From UBA11612 sp963976395 (lineage in GTDB: Bacteria > Pseudomonadota > Alphaproteobacteria > Rhodospirillales > Rhodospirillaceae), in assembly GCA_963976395.1 (NCBI GenBank), contig CAXBLG010000004.1, positions 41,039 to 105,038 of the forward strand: DNA of 64,000 nt, given 5' to 3'. The translations under genes were made by a program, and so were the position numbers. The notes beneath the pieces were generated by a model. It worked only from the letters and a program-made list of their open reading frames with translations, did not search any database and was not told where the DNA came from. Positions 17,608 to 26,093 of this stretch are shown in pieces. Each line of letters opens with the position of its first letter. Within the stretch, counting starts at the first letter, position 1.

Positions 17608-19299
17608 ATGAGTTTCGATCACACTGTTGATGTATTGGTGGTTGGGTCCGGCGGCGGGGCGTTGACATCGGCCATAGCTGCGCAGGCCAATAACGCGGAT
17701 GTTCTGGTCGTTGAAAAGAGTGACCAATACGGCGGCACCTCGGCCATGTCCGGCGGCAGCATCTGGATACCCAATAGCCATCTGTCCGGTCCCGCCGGCG
17801 GAGAAGATTCGCGCGAGGCCGCGCTTGAATACATCCTGACCTCCGTCGGAGAAAAAGCCGACCGCAAGCGCGTCGAAGCGTATGTCGATTTCGGGCCGCG
17901 CATGCTGAAGTTTCTTGAAGAAAACACCCACGTTATTTTCGAATGCCAGCCCTACTCCGATTATTACCCCGAATTGCCGGGGGGCAAGCGCGGCTACCGC
18001 ACCCACGAGCCCTATCCCATGCATGCACGCGTATTGGGCAAGGACTTTGAAACCATGCGCATGCCTCATCACGCCATTGTGGTGATGGACCGTTACTCCA
18101 TGAACAATGTCGAGGGGAAATACCTTCTGACCCAAGCCCCCGGCTGGCAGAAGGTCATGGCCAAGCTGATGGCCCGTTACTGGTTCGACATCCCCATGCG
18201 TCTGCGCGGAAAGCGCGATGGACGTCTGACGATGGGGAATGCGCTGATCGGTCGCCTCCGCTGGTCGCTGAATGACCGCAAGATTCCCGTGTGGCTGAGT
18301 GCGCCCATGCGCGAGTTGATCATTGAAGGTAATCGAGTGCGCGGCGCTGTGGTGGAAAAAGACGGCAAGCTAATGCGCATCGAGGCACGATCCGGCGTCA
18401 TCATGGGCGCTGGCGGTTTTGAACACGATCAATCCATGCGCGATCAGTATTTACCCAAGCCCACATCCACCGACTGGAGCGCATCCAACACCAACAACAC
18501 CGGCGACGGCATCAAACTTGGGATGGCGGCGGGCGCGGCTACGGACCTGATGGAGCACGCGTGGTGGATTCCGGTCATTCCGGTGCCCGGCATTCCCCGG
18601 CCATGGGCTATTTTCGCCGAGCGCTCGCTTCCCGGCCTGGTCATGGTGGACTCCAAAGGGCAACGCTTCACCAACGAAGCGGCACCTTATCTAGAAGCCG
18701 GCGCAGCCATCGGCGCACACCATTCAGCAGAGGCCAGCAGCGTTCCGGCATATTGTATTTTCGACAACACGTTCCGGCGCAAGTATCCCTTCGGCCCTCT
18801 CGGTCCGGGTGCGGTGATGCCGGACTCCACGCTTCCGCCCGGCATTCACAAAGGCATCATGCATAAAGCCGAAACCCTGGCGGAATTGGCCAAAAGCATC
18901 GGCGTCGACCCTGCCGGACTGGAAGACACTGTCCGCAAGAACAACGACTACGCCGCGTCGGGTAAAGACCCGGACTTTCAGCGGGGCGACAGTTATTACG
19001 ACCGCTACTATGGTGATTCGACCCACCAGCCGAGCCCGTGCATTGGCCCCATTGAGCAAGCGCCCTACTACGCCATTGCCCTTTATCCCGGCGATATCGG
19101 CACCAAGGGCGGCCTGCTGACAGATGAAAATGCCCGCGTGCTCGACAAGAACGGCAACGTCATGGAAGGTCTGTACGCCATCGGCAACACCGCCGCTTCG
19201 ATGATGGGCACAAAATATCCGGGCGCGGGCTCAACTATCGGACCCAGCATGGTGTTCGGCTATATCGCCGCACGTCACGCCACCCGTGCCAACGACTGA
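17608..19299 (+). CDS. FAD-dependent 3-oxosteroid 1-dehydrogenase-like protein (KstD type)
   Basis: 563 residues, FAD_binding_2 family. The Rossmann loop is VGSGGGALTSAIAA, followed by YGGTSAMSGGSIWIP. The C-terminal block ALYPGDIGTKGGL, GLYAIGN and YPGAGSTIGPSMVFGYIAA is typical of KstD enzymes, which introduce the Delta1 double bond in ring A. A Tyr pair in APYYAIA is in the right place to act on the 3-keto group. The long middle insert differs from actinobacterial KstD, so the precise substrate is uncertain. It sits in the same operon as the KshA-like and HsaD-like genes. Confidence 0.78.
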   Translation: MSFDHTVDVLVVGSGGGALTSAIAAQANNADVLVVEKSDQYGGTSAMSGGSIWIPNSHLSGPAGGEDSREAALEYILTSVGEKADRKRVEAYVDFGPRMLKFLEENTHVIFECQPYSDYYPELPGGKRGYRTHEPYPMHARVLGKDFETMRMPHHAIVVMDRYSMNNVEGKYLLTQAPGWQKVMAKLMARYWFDIPMRLRGKRDGRLTMGNALIGRLRWSLNDRKIPVWLSAPMRELIIEGNRVRGAVVEKDGKLMRIEARSGVIMGAGGFEHDQSMRDQYLPKPTSTDWSASNTNNTGDGIKLGMAAGAATDLMEHAWWIPVIPVPGIPRPWAIFAERSLPGLVMVDSKGQRFTNEAAPYLEAGAAIGAHHSAEASSVPAYCIFDNTFRRKYPFGPLGPGAVMPDSTLPPGIHKGIMHKAETLAELAKSIGVDPAGLEDTVRKNNDYAASGKDPDFQRGDSYYDRYYGDSTHQPSPCIGPIEQAPYYAIALYPGDIGTKGGLLTDENARVLDKNGNVMEGLYAIGNTAASMMGTKYPGAGSTIGPSMVFGYIAARHATRAND

Positions 19300-19328
19300 T
19301 CAAGCTCCCTTAAGATTAAGAGGTACCC

Positions 19329-20159
19329 ATGTCTCCCGACGGAACCGGCCCCTACCCCGCAGTAAAAGAAATCAAGCTCAAATCGGGTCTAACCATGACC
19401 TACCGGGACATGGGTACCGGTCCTGTCGTGATTTTCCTGCATGGCAGCGGCCCCGGCGCCAGCGGCCACAGTAATTTCAAGCTCAACTACCCCATCATCG
19501 CCGAGAAGGGCTACCGGACCATCGTGCCGGACATGATCGGTTTCGGCGGCTCATCGAAACCCGCAGACATTCAGTATGTGCTCGATTTTTTCCGGGATAC
19601 GTTTCTTGAGTTCATCGACACCCTTGGTATCGATCGCTGCATCTTGGTCGGCAACTCTCTCGGCGGCGGCATTGCCATGGCCACCACTCTAAAACGGCCC
19701 GAGTTGATCGAAAAACTAGTACTCATGGCCCCCGGCGGCATTGAGTCGCGCTGGGCTTACTTTCGCATGCCGGCCATGCGCAAGATGGTGAGCGGCTTTA
19801 TCGGCACGGGCTTTGACCGCGAAGGTCTTGGCCGCCTGCTCAGCCTTCTGTTGTTCGATACCAAGCACGCAACTGATGAATTGATCGACGAGCGGTTGGA
19901 AGTTCTGAAGACTCAGCCCAAGGAAGTTCTCAGCACCATGCGCGTTCAGGACATGAGCGAAGACTTGCCCAGTCTGACTTGTCCAATTCTCGGCTTTTGG
20001 GGTGTAGACGATGAATTCAATCCGGTAAGCGGCGCTATGAAAATCGTGAACGCTTGCCCGAATGCGCGCATGACCTTGTTCGCGAAATGCGGACACTGGG
20101 TGATGGTGGAATACGCCGATGCGTTCAATCGCGCCGTTCTCGACTTCCTTGCCGAATAG
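19329..20159 (+). CDS. Meta-cleavage-product hydrolase, HsaD/MhpC-like
   Basis: 276 residues, alpha/beta hydrolase. The oxyanion motif is HGSGPGASGHSNF, the nucleophile is Ser110 (GNSLGGG), the acid is Asp227 or Asp228 (WGVDDEF), and the base is His256 (CGHWVMVEYA). Family members cleave the C-C bond of ring-fission products. In steroid degradation HsaD splits 4,5:9,10-diseco-3-hydroxy-5,9,17-trioxoandrosta-1(10),2-diene-4-oate into a hydroxydienoate and the C/D-ring acid. The three genes directly downstream handle such a dienoate, so the role fits. The dioxygenase that makes its substrate is not present. Confidence 0.85.
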   Translation: MSPDGTGPYPAVKEIKLKSGLTMTYRDMGTGPVVIFLHGSGPGASGHSNFKLNYPIIAEKGYRTIVPDMIGFGGSSKPADIQYVLDFFRDTFLEFIDTLGIDRCILVGNSLGGGIAMATTLKRPELIEKLVLMAPGGIESRWAYFRMPAMRKMVSGFIGTGFDREGLGRLLSLLLFDTKHATDELIDERLEVLKTQPKEVLSTMRVQDMSEDLPSLTCPILGFWGVDDEFNPVSGAMKIVNACPNARMTLFAKCGHWVMVEYADAFNRAVLDFLAE

Positions 20160-20165
20160 TGACGC

Positions 20166-20951
20166 ATGAATACGATTGATCTTAATACATTAAGCGATGA
20201 GCTTTACAACGCTCTGCGCTCACAAAAAACACTGGCGCCGCTGACGTCTCGTGTTCCCGGCCTGACCATCGACGACGCTTATAAAATCTCTCTGGCGTTT
20301 CTCGAACGCAGACTTGCCGATGGCGAACGCATCGTCGGCAAGAAGATCGGCGTGACCAGCAAAGCTGTGCAGGATATGCTTGATGTTCGTGAACCGGACT
20401 TCGGATTTTTAACCAACGTCATGGATGTGCCCAACGGCGGCACGGTGAAAATCCGAGATAGCTTGATCCAGCCGCGCGCCGAAGCCGAAATCGCTTTGAT
20501 TTTGGCCAAAGACATCAAGGGCCCCGGCGTAACCATGGAAGACGTACTGGATGCAACCCAGTCCATCGCACCGTGTTTTGAAATCGTGGATTCGCGCATC
20601 GCCGATTGGAAAATCCGTATCCAAGACACGGTGGCCGACAATGCTTCATGCGGCGTTTTTACTCTCGGCGACGAGCGGGTTGATCCACGCGGAATTGATC
20701 TCGCAGCTCTCAAGGTGCGCGTGACCAAAAATGGCGAATTTCTAAGTGAAGGCGTTGGCGCGGCTGTGCAAGGCTCACCGCTCGCTTCCGTCGCCTGGCT
20801 CGCCAACACGTTGGGCCGCTACGGCGTAACTCTGGCTGCAGGTGATATTGTTCTTTCGGGGTCACTCGTGCCGCTTGAAACCGCTCGACCCGGCGATGAA
20901 TTTCACATGGATCTATCGGGTGTCGGCACGGCGACGCTCAAGTTCTCTTAG
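20166..20951 (+). CDS. 2-oxopent-4-enoate (2-hydroxydienoate) hydratase, HsaE/MhpD-like
   Basis: 261 residues, fumarylacetoacetate-hydrolase-like fold. The block GERIVGKKIGVTSKAVQ, RAEAEIALILAKDI, and the C-terminal LSGSLVPLETARPGDEF are typical of MhpD-type hydratases. The enzyme adds water to 2-hydroxyalka-2,4-dienoate to give the 4-hydroxy-2-oxo acid. It starts 6 bases after the hydrolase gene and is followed by the acylating dehydrogenase and aldolase, the canonical order. Confidence 0.9.
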   Translation: MNTIDLNTLSDELYNALRSQKTLAPLTSRVPGLTIDDAYKISLAFLERRLADGERIVGKKIGVTSKAVQDMLDVREPDFGFLTNVMDVPNGGTVKIRDSLIQPRAEAEIALILAKDIKGPGVTMEDVLDATQSIAPCFEIVDSRIADWKIRIQDTVADNASCGVFTLGDERVDPRGIDLAALKVRVTKNGEFLSEGVGAAVQGSPLASVAWLANTLGRYGVTLAAGDIVLSGSLVPLETARPGDEFHMDLSGVGTATLKFS

Positions 20952-20970
20952 GTAAATGGATTAAGAATTT

Positions 20971-21906
20971 ATGGCTCAAAAAGTAAAAGCCGCGATCATC
21001 GGTTCGGGCAACATCGGCACCGACCTCATGATTAAGCTGCTGCGCTCAAAGGTGCTTGAACTCGCTGTGCTGGTTGGCATCGACCCGGACTCCGAAGGCC
21101 TAGCCCTTGCACGCAAACACGGCGTTGCGACCACCGACAAGGGAATCGACGGTCTTGTGGCACATCCAGAGTTCAAAGATATCGGCGTGGTGTTCGACGC
21201 CACCTCGGCCAAGGCCCATCTTCAGCACGATGAGATTCTGCGCCAGCACGGCAAGCGCGTGGTTGATCTGACTCCCGCCGCCGTCGGTCCGTTTGTCGTG
21301 CCCGTTGTGAACATGGACGAGCACATAGATCAACCTAACGCTAACATGGTGACCTGCGGCGGTCAGGCGACAATTCCCATGGTCGCGGCGGTGTCTCGTG
21401 TGTCGCACGTGCGCTACGCCGAGATCGTCGCTTCGGTCTCATCCCGCTCTGCCGGTCCCGGCACACGGGCCAATATCGACGAGTTCACCCGCACCACGGC
21501 GCGGGGCGTTGAAGTTGTCGGCGGTGCCGACAAGGGTAAGGCCATCATTATTCTCAACCCCGCCGAACCGCCGATGATCATGCGCGATACGGTATTCACT
21601 CTGTGCGACACTGTGGATACCGCCAAGATCGAAGAGTCGGTGAAAAAGATGGTCGCAGAAGTGCAGAAATACGTACCCGGCTATCGATTGAAACAAGAAT
21701 TACAATTCGAGCGCTTCGGGGCCAACCGGCCCATCAAGATTCCCGGCTACGGCGAATTCGAAGGCGTAAAGACGGCGATCTATCTTGAGGTGGAAGGTGC
21801 GGGTGACTACCTCCCGCCCTATGCCGGCAATCTCGACATAATGACCGCCGCCGCCCTGGCCACTGGCGAGCTTATCGGCGCACGTCTAAGTGAGGAGGCT
21901 GCCTAA
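20971..21906 (+). CDS. Acylating acetaldehyde/propanal dehydrogenase, HsaG/MhpF-like
   Basis: 311 residues. The NAD-binding loop is IIGSGNIGTDL, and the catalytic Cys129 is in NMVTCGGQATIP. It oxidises acetaldehyde or propanal to the CoA ester and works as a channelling pair with the aldolase encoded next. The two genes overlap by a single base (TAATG), as expected for a stoichiometric complex. In steroid catabolism the aldehyde would be propanal. Confidence 0.93.
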   Translation: MAQKVKAAIIGSGNIGTDLMIKLLRSKVLELAVLVGIDPDSEGLALARKHGVATTDKGIDGLVAHPEFKDIGVVFDATSAKAHLQHDEILRQHGKRVVDLTPAAVGPFVVPVVNMDEHIDQPNANMVTCGGQATIPMVAAVSRVSHVRYAEIVASVSSRSAGPGTRANIDEFTRTTARGVEVVGGADKGKAIIILNPAEPPMIMRDTVFTLCDTVDTAKIEESVKKMVAEVQKYVPGYRLKQELQFERFGANRPIKIPGYGEFEGVKTAIYLEVEGAGDYLPPYAGNLDIMTAAALATGELIGARLSEEAA

Positions 21907-22961
21907 TGTCCCTCAATCCCACAGAAGACAAACTCTACATCCAAGACGTCACCTTGCGGGATGGCATGCACGCCATCCGCCACATGTATTCCATTGATCA
22001 TGTCCGCACGATTGCCGCGGCGCTGGACAAAGCGGGTGTGGATGCCATTGAAGTCGCCCACGGTGATGGCCTGAACGGCGCCAGCTTCAACTACGGCTTT
22101 GGTGCCCATACCGATTGGGAATGGCTGGAGGCCGTTGCCGATGTTCTGACCAACGCCACGCTCACCACACTCATTCTTCCGGGCATCGCCACTGTCGACG
22201 AACTGAAACGCGCTTCGGCCATCGGCGTAAAGTCCGTCCGCGTCGCCACTCATTGCACCGAGGCTGATGTCTCGCGTCAGCACATTAAGGCTGCGCGCGA
22301 CCTCGGCATGGATACGATCGGTTTTCCGATGATGTCGCATATGATCGAAGCAGAGGAACTCGCCGAGCAAGCCAAGCTGATGGAAAGTTACGGTGCCGAA
22401 TGCATCTATGTCGTTGACTCCGGCGGCGCACTCGACATGAACGGCGTTGAAGCACGCTTTCAAGCCTTCGACCGCGTCCTCAAACCTGAAACCCAACGCG
22501 GTATTCACGCTCACCACAACCTCTCCCTCGCGGTCGCCAACTCCATCGTCGCCGTACAAAACGGTGCTGTTCGTATCGACGCCTCCTTAGCCGGGATGGG
22601 TGCCGGCGCGGGTAACGCCCCACTCGAAGTGTTCATCGCCGCCGCCGATCGCAAGGGATGGAACCACGGCTGCGATCTCTACACCCTTATGGATGCGGCC
22701 GAAGACCTAGTGCGCCCCCTGCAAGACCGCCCAGTACGGGTGGACCGTGAAACACTCTCACTCGGATACGCCGGAGCGTATTCCAGCTTCCTACGCCACG
22801 CCGAAAAGGCGGCCGAAGAGTACGGCCTGGATACCCGCGAAATTCTCGTCGAGCTTGGCGCACGTCGCATGATCGGTGGACAGGAAGATATGATCGTTGA
22901 TGTCGCACTCGATATTCTAAAGAAACGTGAGAAATCAGGCGCACCCGCACCGAAAACCTGA
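21906..22961 (+). CDS. 4-hydroxy-2-oxovalerate/hexanoate aldolase, HsaF/MhpE-like
   Basis: 351 residues, DRE-TIM metallolyase. The N-terminus IQDVTLRDGMHAIRH bears the catalytic Arg-Asp pair, and the metal ligands are in GIHAHHNLSLAVAN. It splits 4-hydroxy-2-oxo acids into pyruvate and an aldehyde, which passes to the dehydrogenase partner. The one-base overlap with the upstream gene suggests coupled synthesis. Confidence 0.93.
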   Translation: MSLNPTEDKLYIQDVTLRDGMHAIRHMYSIDHVRTIAAALDKAGVDAIEVAHGDGLNGASFNYGFGAHTDWEWLEAVADVLTNATLTTLILPGIATVDELKRASAIGVKSVRVATHCTEADVSRQHIKAARDLGMDTIGFPMMSHMIEAEELAEQAKLMESYGAECIYVVDSGGALDMNGVEARFQAFDRVLKPETQRGIHAHHNLSLAVANSIVAVQNGAVRIDASLAGMGAGAGNAPLEVFIAAADRKGWNHGCDLYTLMDAAEDLVRPLQDRPVRVDRETLSLGYAGAYSSFLRHAEKAAEEYGLDTREILVELGARRMIGGQEDMIVDVALDILKKREKSGAPAPKT

Positions 22962-22974
22962 AGGACAGACGGTT

Positions 22975-24147
22975 ATGAACAGTACACCTGCCGCCGACAA
23001 AGCGCTCGACCAACAAGATCTTCTGGATGAAGCCAAGCGCCGCGCCGGGTCGAGTGATTTTGGGCCGGATTGGTTCCTAGATCCCATGGCCGTCGTTCTC
23101 AAATCCATACGCGAAGACGCTCGTCTCAGCGAAATGGGCATCATCATTCAGCGCGAAACTATCCTCAACGGTTTGGTCAACCGCTTACGCATGTTCGAAG
23201 CCATCAAAAATCATCCCGAGATTCTGGATGAAGAGGTGAATGTCGCCGGGATCGTGCTTGGCCTGCCGCGCACTGGTAGCACTATGCTGCATCGCCTGCT
23301 TGCCACTTCGGCCGGTATGACCGGCGTACGGTGGTGGGAAACCCAGAACTTTTCTCCGTTCCCCGACGAAGAACGCGGGAATCCCGAGCCACGCCGCGAG
23401 GCGGCCAAACAAATCCTCACCGCCATGCTGGAAAGCGTGCCGGACCTCACGGCCATTCATCCGTTCTCAATCGACGGGCCGGATGAGGAAGTAATCATCC
23501 TTGGTCAGTTCTTCATCAGCACGATGGCCCCGTCCACATTGTATGTGCCGTCGTATTCCGCATGGCTGGTAACTGCCGATCAGAGGCCAGGCTATGAAGA
23601 CCTAAAGACCGTTCTGAAGTTCCTGCAGTGGCAGGACATAACACGCAAAGGCAAGCGCTGGATTTTGAAGGCTCCTACACACGTCACCGCGCCTGGCGCG
23701 GCCTTGAAAGTGTTCCCGGAGGCTAAACTCATTATGACCCACCGCGACCCCTTGCAAACGATTCCATCGTTCTGCAGCATGGTCACGTCTTTGTACAAAC
23801 TGACGTCAGATGACGTTAACCCGACCGAAGCTGCGGCCTACACATCTTCAAGCTGGGCCGGACACCTCAATCGGCTTGCCGAATACCGAAAAACCGCCGA
23901 CCCTGAACGATTTATCGACGTGCGCTACGAAGATCAGCTGGCCGACCCTCACAGCGTAGTACATCACGTCCTAGAACGCCTGGGTGTACCCCAGTCGGAT
24001 GAAATCGACGCACACATCTCAGAATGGCTTGAGGAAAACGCGCGCGAGAAACGCGCTGCGCATAAATATTCCATGGCCGACTTCGGCCTGACCGAAGAAC
24101 AAATCAAAAATGACTTTGCCTCTTATTCAGCGCAGTTCTTAAGCTGA
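22975..24147 (+). CDS. Sulfotransferase family protein
   Basis: 390 residues from ATG 22975, behind GAAGGAC; an in-frame GTG at 22927 lies inside the aldolase gene. The PAPS 5'-phosphosulfate loop is GLPRTGSTMLHRLL, and the 3'-phosphate-binding segment is THRDPLQTIPSFCSM. It may sulfate, or bind, a hydroxylated steroid or a cellular lipid. The gene is 13 bases after the aldolase gene, inside the catabolic operon. The substrate cannot be predicted. Confidence 0.83.
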   Translation: MNSTPAADKALDQQDLLDEAKRRAGSSDFGPDWFLDPMAVVLKSIREDARLSEMGIIIQRETILNGLVNRLRMFEAIKNHPEILDEEVNVAGIVLGLPRTGSTMLHRLLATSAGMTGVRWWETQNFSPFPDEERGNPEPRREAAKQILTAMLESVPDLTAIHPFSIDGPDEEVIILGQFFISTMAPSTLYVPSYSAWLVTADQRPGYEDLKTVLKFLQWQDITRKGKRWILKAPTHVTAPGAALKVFPEAKLIMTHRDPLQTIPSFCSMVTSLYKLTSDDVNPTEAAAYTSSSWAGHLNRLAEYRKTADPERFIDVRYEDQLADPHSVVHHVLERLGVPQSDEIDAHISEWLEENAREKRAAHKYSMADFGLTEEQIKNDFASYSAQFLS

Positions 24148-24163
24148 CAAACGGGAGTCCACT

Positions 24164-25267
24164 ATGACCGACAGCCAAACAGCCTACGACCGGGTTTTGA
24201 GCGGACGTACATGGGAAGAGTTTTGCGACAAGCTCAAGGAAACCGGCAAGGTTATCCTCGACCCCAAAGCACCAGCCACTGAATTAGATCGAGCGGAAGG
24301 TTGGCGATATCTCACCCGTCTGACGCGCATTGCACTTGATATGATGCTTGAAAATGCCGATCCGGATTTTCCAAACTTTTACAGCGCATCCCACGAGACC
24401 GCGAAAATCGGCGCCGATAACCCAGACAACATTTATCACAACGCCACCATCGACGGCGGGCGCGATTATGTTATTCGCGGCACCCGCGGCGACGTGTCCT
24501 ATATTTCATTTGCCACTCGGGCTAATAGATATGCGGTTGACGGGACCATGCCATTCACCGGCGAAATCGATACAGACCGTTTAGAAGTCAATGCCGACGG
24601 CAGTTTCGAAATTCTTCTGAGCCAAACCAAACCCAATTCAGGAAACTGGCTTCAGCAGGCACCAGACTCCACTATAGTCATAGTCCGCCAAACGTTCTTG
24701 GACCGACAGAACGAAACCCCTGCACAGATGACAATTGCGCGCGTTGATGGGCCAAAACATCCAGAGCCCCTCAGCGCCGAGCGCCTCAATCGCGCCTTGA
24801 TGTCGGTAGCAGCCTTCGTAGACGGCACTGCCCGCACCTTTGTCGGCTGGGCGGAGTTCTTTCGTCATCAACCCAACAAACTGCCCGCGCTCGACCAGGG
24901 AATGTTCCAAAAGGCCGGCGGCGATCCCAACATTTACTACATTCACGGGTACTGGGACTTGAAGGCTGACGAGGCGCTGGTGATTAACACCAAAGTACCC
25001 GACTGCGCATTCTGGAATTTCCAACTTGATAACTACTGGATGGAGTCTCTCGACTACCGTTATCAGAAAATTCACGTGAACAAACAGAATGCCAAATACA
25101 ACGCCGATGGATCGATTACTATTGTTGTCGCATCGAAAGACTCAGGGGTGGGCAACTTCATCGATACCGCTGGTCACAGCACCGGCACAATGTTGCTACG
25201 CTGGATCAGTGCAAAGGATCATCCCATTCCCGAAACAAAAGTGGTGAAACTCGCAAGCCTCGGCTGA
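24164..25267 (+). CDS. DUF1214 domain protein
   Basis: 367 residues. The C-terminal half (DEALVINTKVPDCAFWNFQLDN, then NADGSITIVVASKD and GTMLLRW) is the DUF1214 pattern. No signal peptide is evident and no catalytic motif is known to me. It is the last plus-strand gene of the operon that holds the HsaD/E/G/F-like genes. DUF1214 proteins occur often in steroid and lipid clusters, but their activity is unsettled. Confidence 0.75.
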   Translation: MTDSQTAYDRVLSGRTWEEFCDKLKETGKVILDPKAPATELDRAEGWRYLTRLTRIALDMMLENADPDFPNFYSASHETAKIGADNPDNIYHNATIDGGRDYVIRGTRGDVSYISFATRANRYAVDGTMPFTGEIDTDRLEVNADGSFEILLSQTKPNSGNWLQQAPDSTIVIVRQTFLDRQNETPAQMTIARVDGPKHPEPLSAERLNRALMSVAAFVDGTARTFVGWAEFFRHQPNKLPALDQGMFQKAGGDPNIYYIHGYWDLKADEALVINTKVPDCAFWNFQLDNYWMESLDYRYQKIHVNKQNAKYNADGSITIVVASKDSGVGNFIDTAGHSTGTMLLRWISAKDHPIPETKVVKLASLG

Positions 25268-25282
25268 GAAAGAGTACCGCAC

Positions 25283-25735
25283 CTATTCTTCAGCAACGCG
25301 AACGGTGCCGGGAGCGTTGTGGTTGTAGCACTGCTCTTCGACACGCTCGGACATGCGCCAGCCGTCCGGTGTGCGGACTAATTTGTCCACGTACCATAGT
25401 CCGAGAAACATTACTTGGCTCTTACCCTCGCCCAGGTTCACTTCCATTGGATTGAAACAAGCCGTGCGTGTGACCGCTTCGTCCCCCTGAAGCTTAATAT
25501 CCATATTTCCAACCATGTGATAATAGGCCGGAAAAGGAGCTAAAGCGTCCTTTAGCCATTTTTTGATTTCCGGATACTTGCCGTCTACGCCGCCCATCTT
25601 GCGGTAATCGATGTAAGCATCCGGCGTAAAGACTTTGTCCAAAGCATCGAAATCTCGGCGGTCGATCGCGTTAGCGTAGTCCACCAAAAGCTGCTGAATC
25701 TCCAGCCGATCCGATATTTCCTGAAAATCCATCAT
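25283..25735 (-). CDS. SnoaL/NTF2-fold protein
   Basis: 150 residues. The first helix (FQEISDRLEIQQLLVDYANAIDRRDFDALDKVF) and TPDAYIDYRKMGG are standard for SnoaL-like proteins; the C-terminus has LGLWYVDKLVRTPDGWRMSERVEE. It converges on the DUF1214 gene and diverges from the HsaA-like gene. Fourth such protein in the locus. Confidence 0.75.
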   Translation of the reverse strand: MMDFQEISDRLEIQQLLVDYANAIDRRDFDALDKVFTPDAYIDYRKMGGVDGKYPEIKKWLKDALAPFPAYYHMVGNMDIKLQGDEAVTRTACFNPMEVNLGEGKSQVMFLGLWYVDKLVRTPDGWRMSERVEEQCYNHNAPGTVRVAEE

Positions 25736-26093
25736 GACCGACGCTCCCCCCGTCTAACCCAACCCATTGCAACTTCGATTCCTGGGTCCAATGGCATTTC
25801 AAGTCAATAGGATACGTAGATATTTATTGATATTATTACGCATATATGAAATTACGCCGCAAGATTCCATCGACACAGACTGGCCTCTAGGTCGGAATGA
25901 AAATCAGCGCTACACGCCAATATCCAAGGAAACCGGATTCAATTCAAAAGGGAAGAATCGGCGGGACAATGGGCGCGCAACAAGGTAATATTTTCTTGTG
26001 TGAATTGATATATGCGTATATTTTTTCTCATAATATTACGAATTACAAAGCAATCTGATCCCGGCGTGGATTGTGAGCACTAGGAGAACGTAC
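25736..26093. promoter_or_regulatory. AT-rich divergent control region with an inverted 11-mer
   Basis: TACGCATATAT at 25837-25847 recurs in inverse orientation (ATATATGCGTA) at 26008-26018, 160 bases away. The right end also has TACGAATT at 26037-26044, close to one half of the bipartite element seen at 3249 and 15513, but with a 22- rather than 23-base step from the preceding CG. The region separates a SnoaL-like gene and the HsaA-like gene. It contains no coding sequence I can support. Confidence 0.4.

Noticed and set aside
17290..18135. 281-codon minus-strand frame under the SDR and KstD-like genes
   Set aside because: Overlaps two well supported plus-strand genes and shows no family motif.
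21903..22559. 218-codon minus-strand frame opposite the aldolase gene
   Set aside because: Shadow of the aldolase coding sequence.
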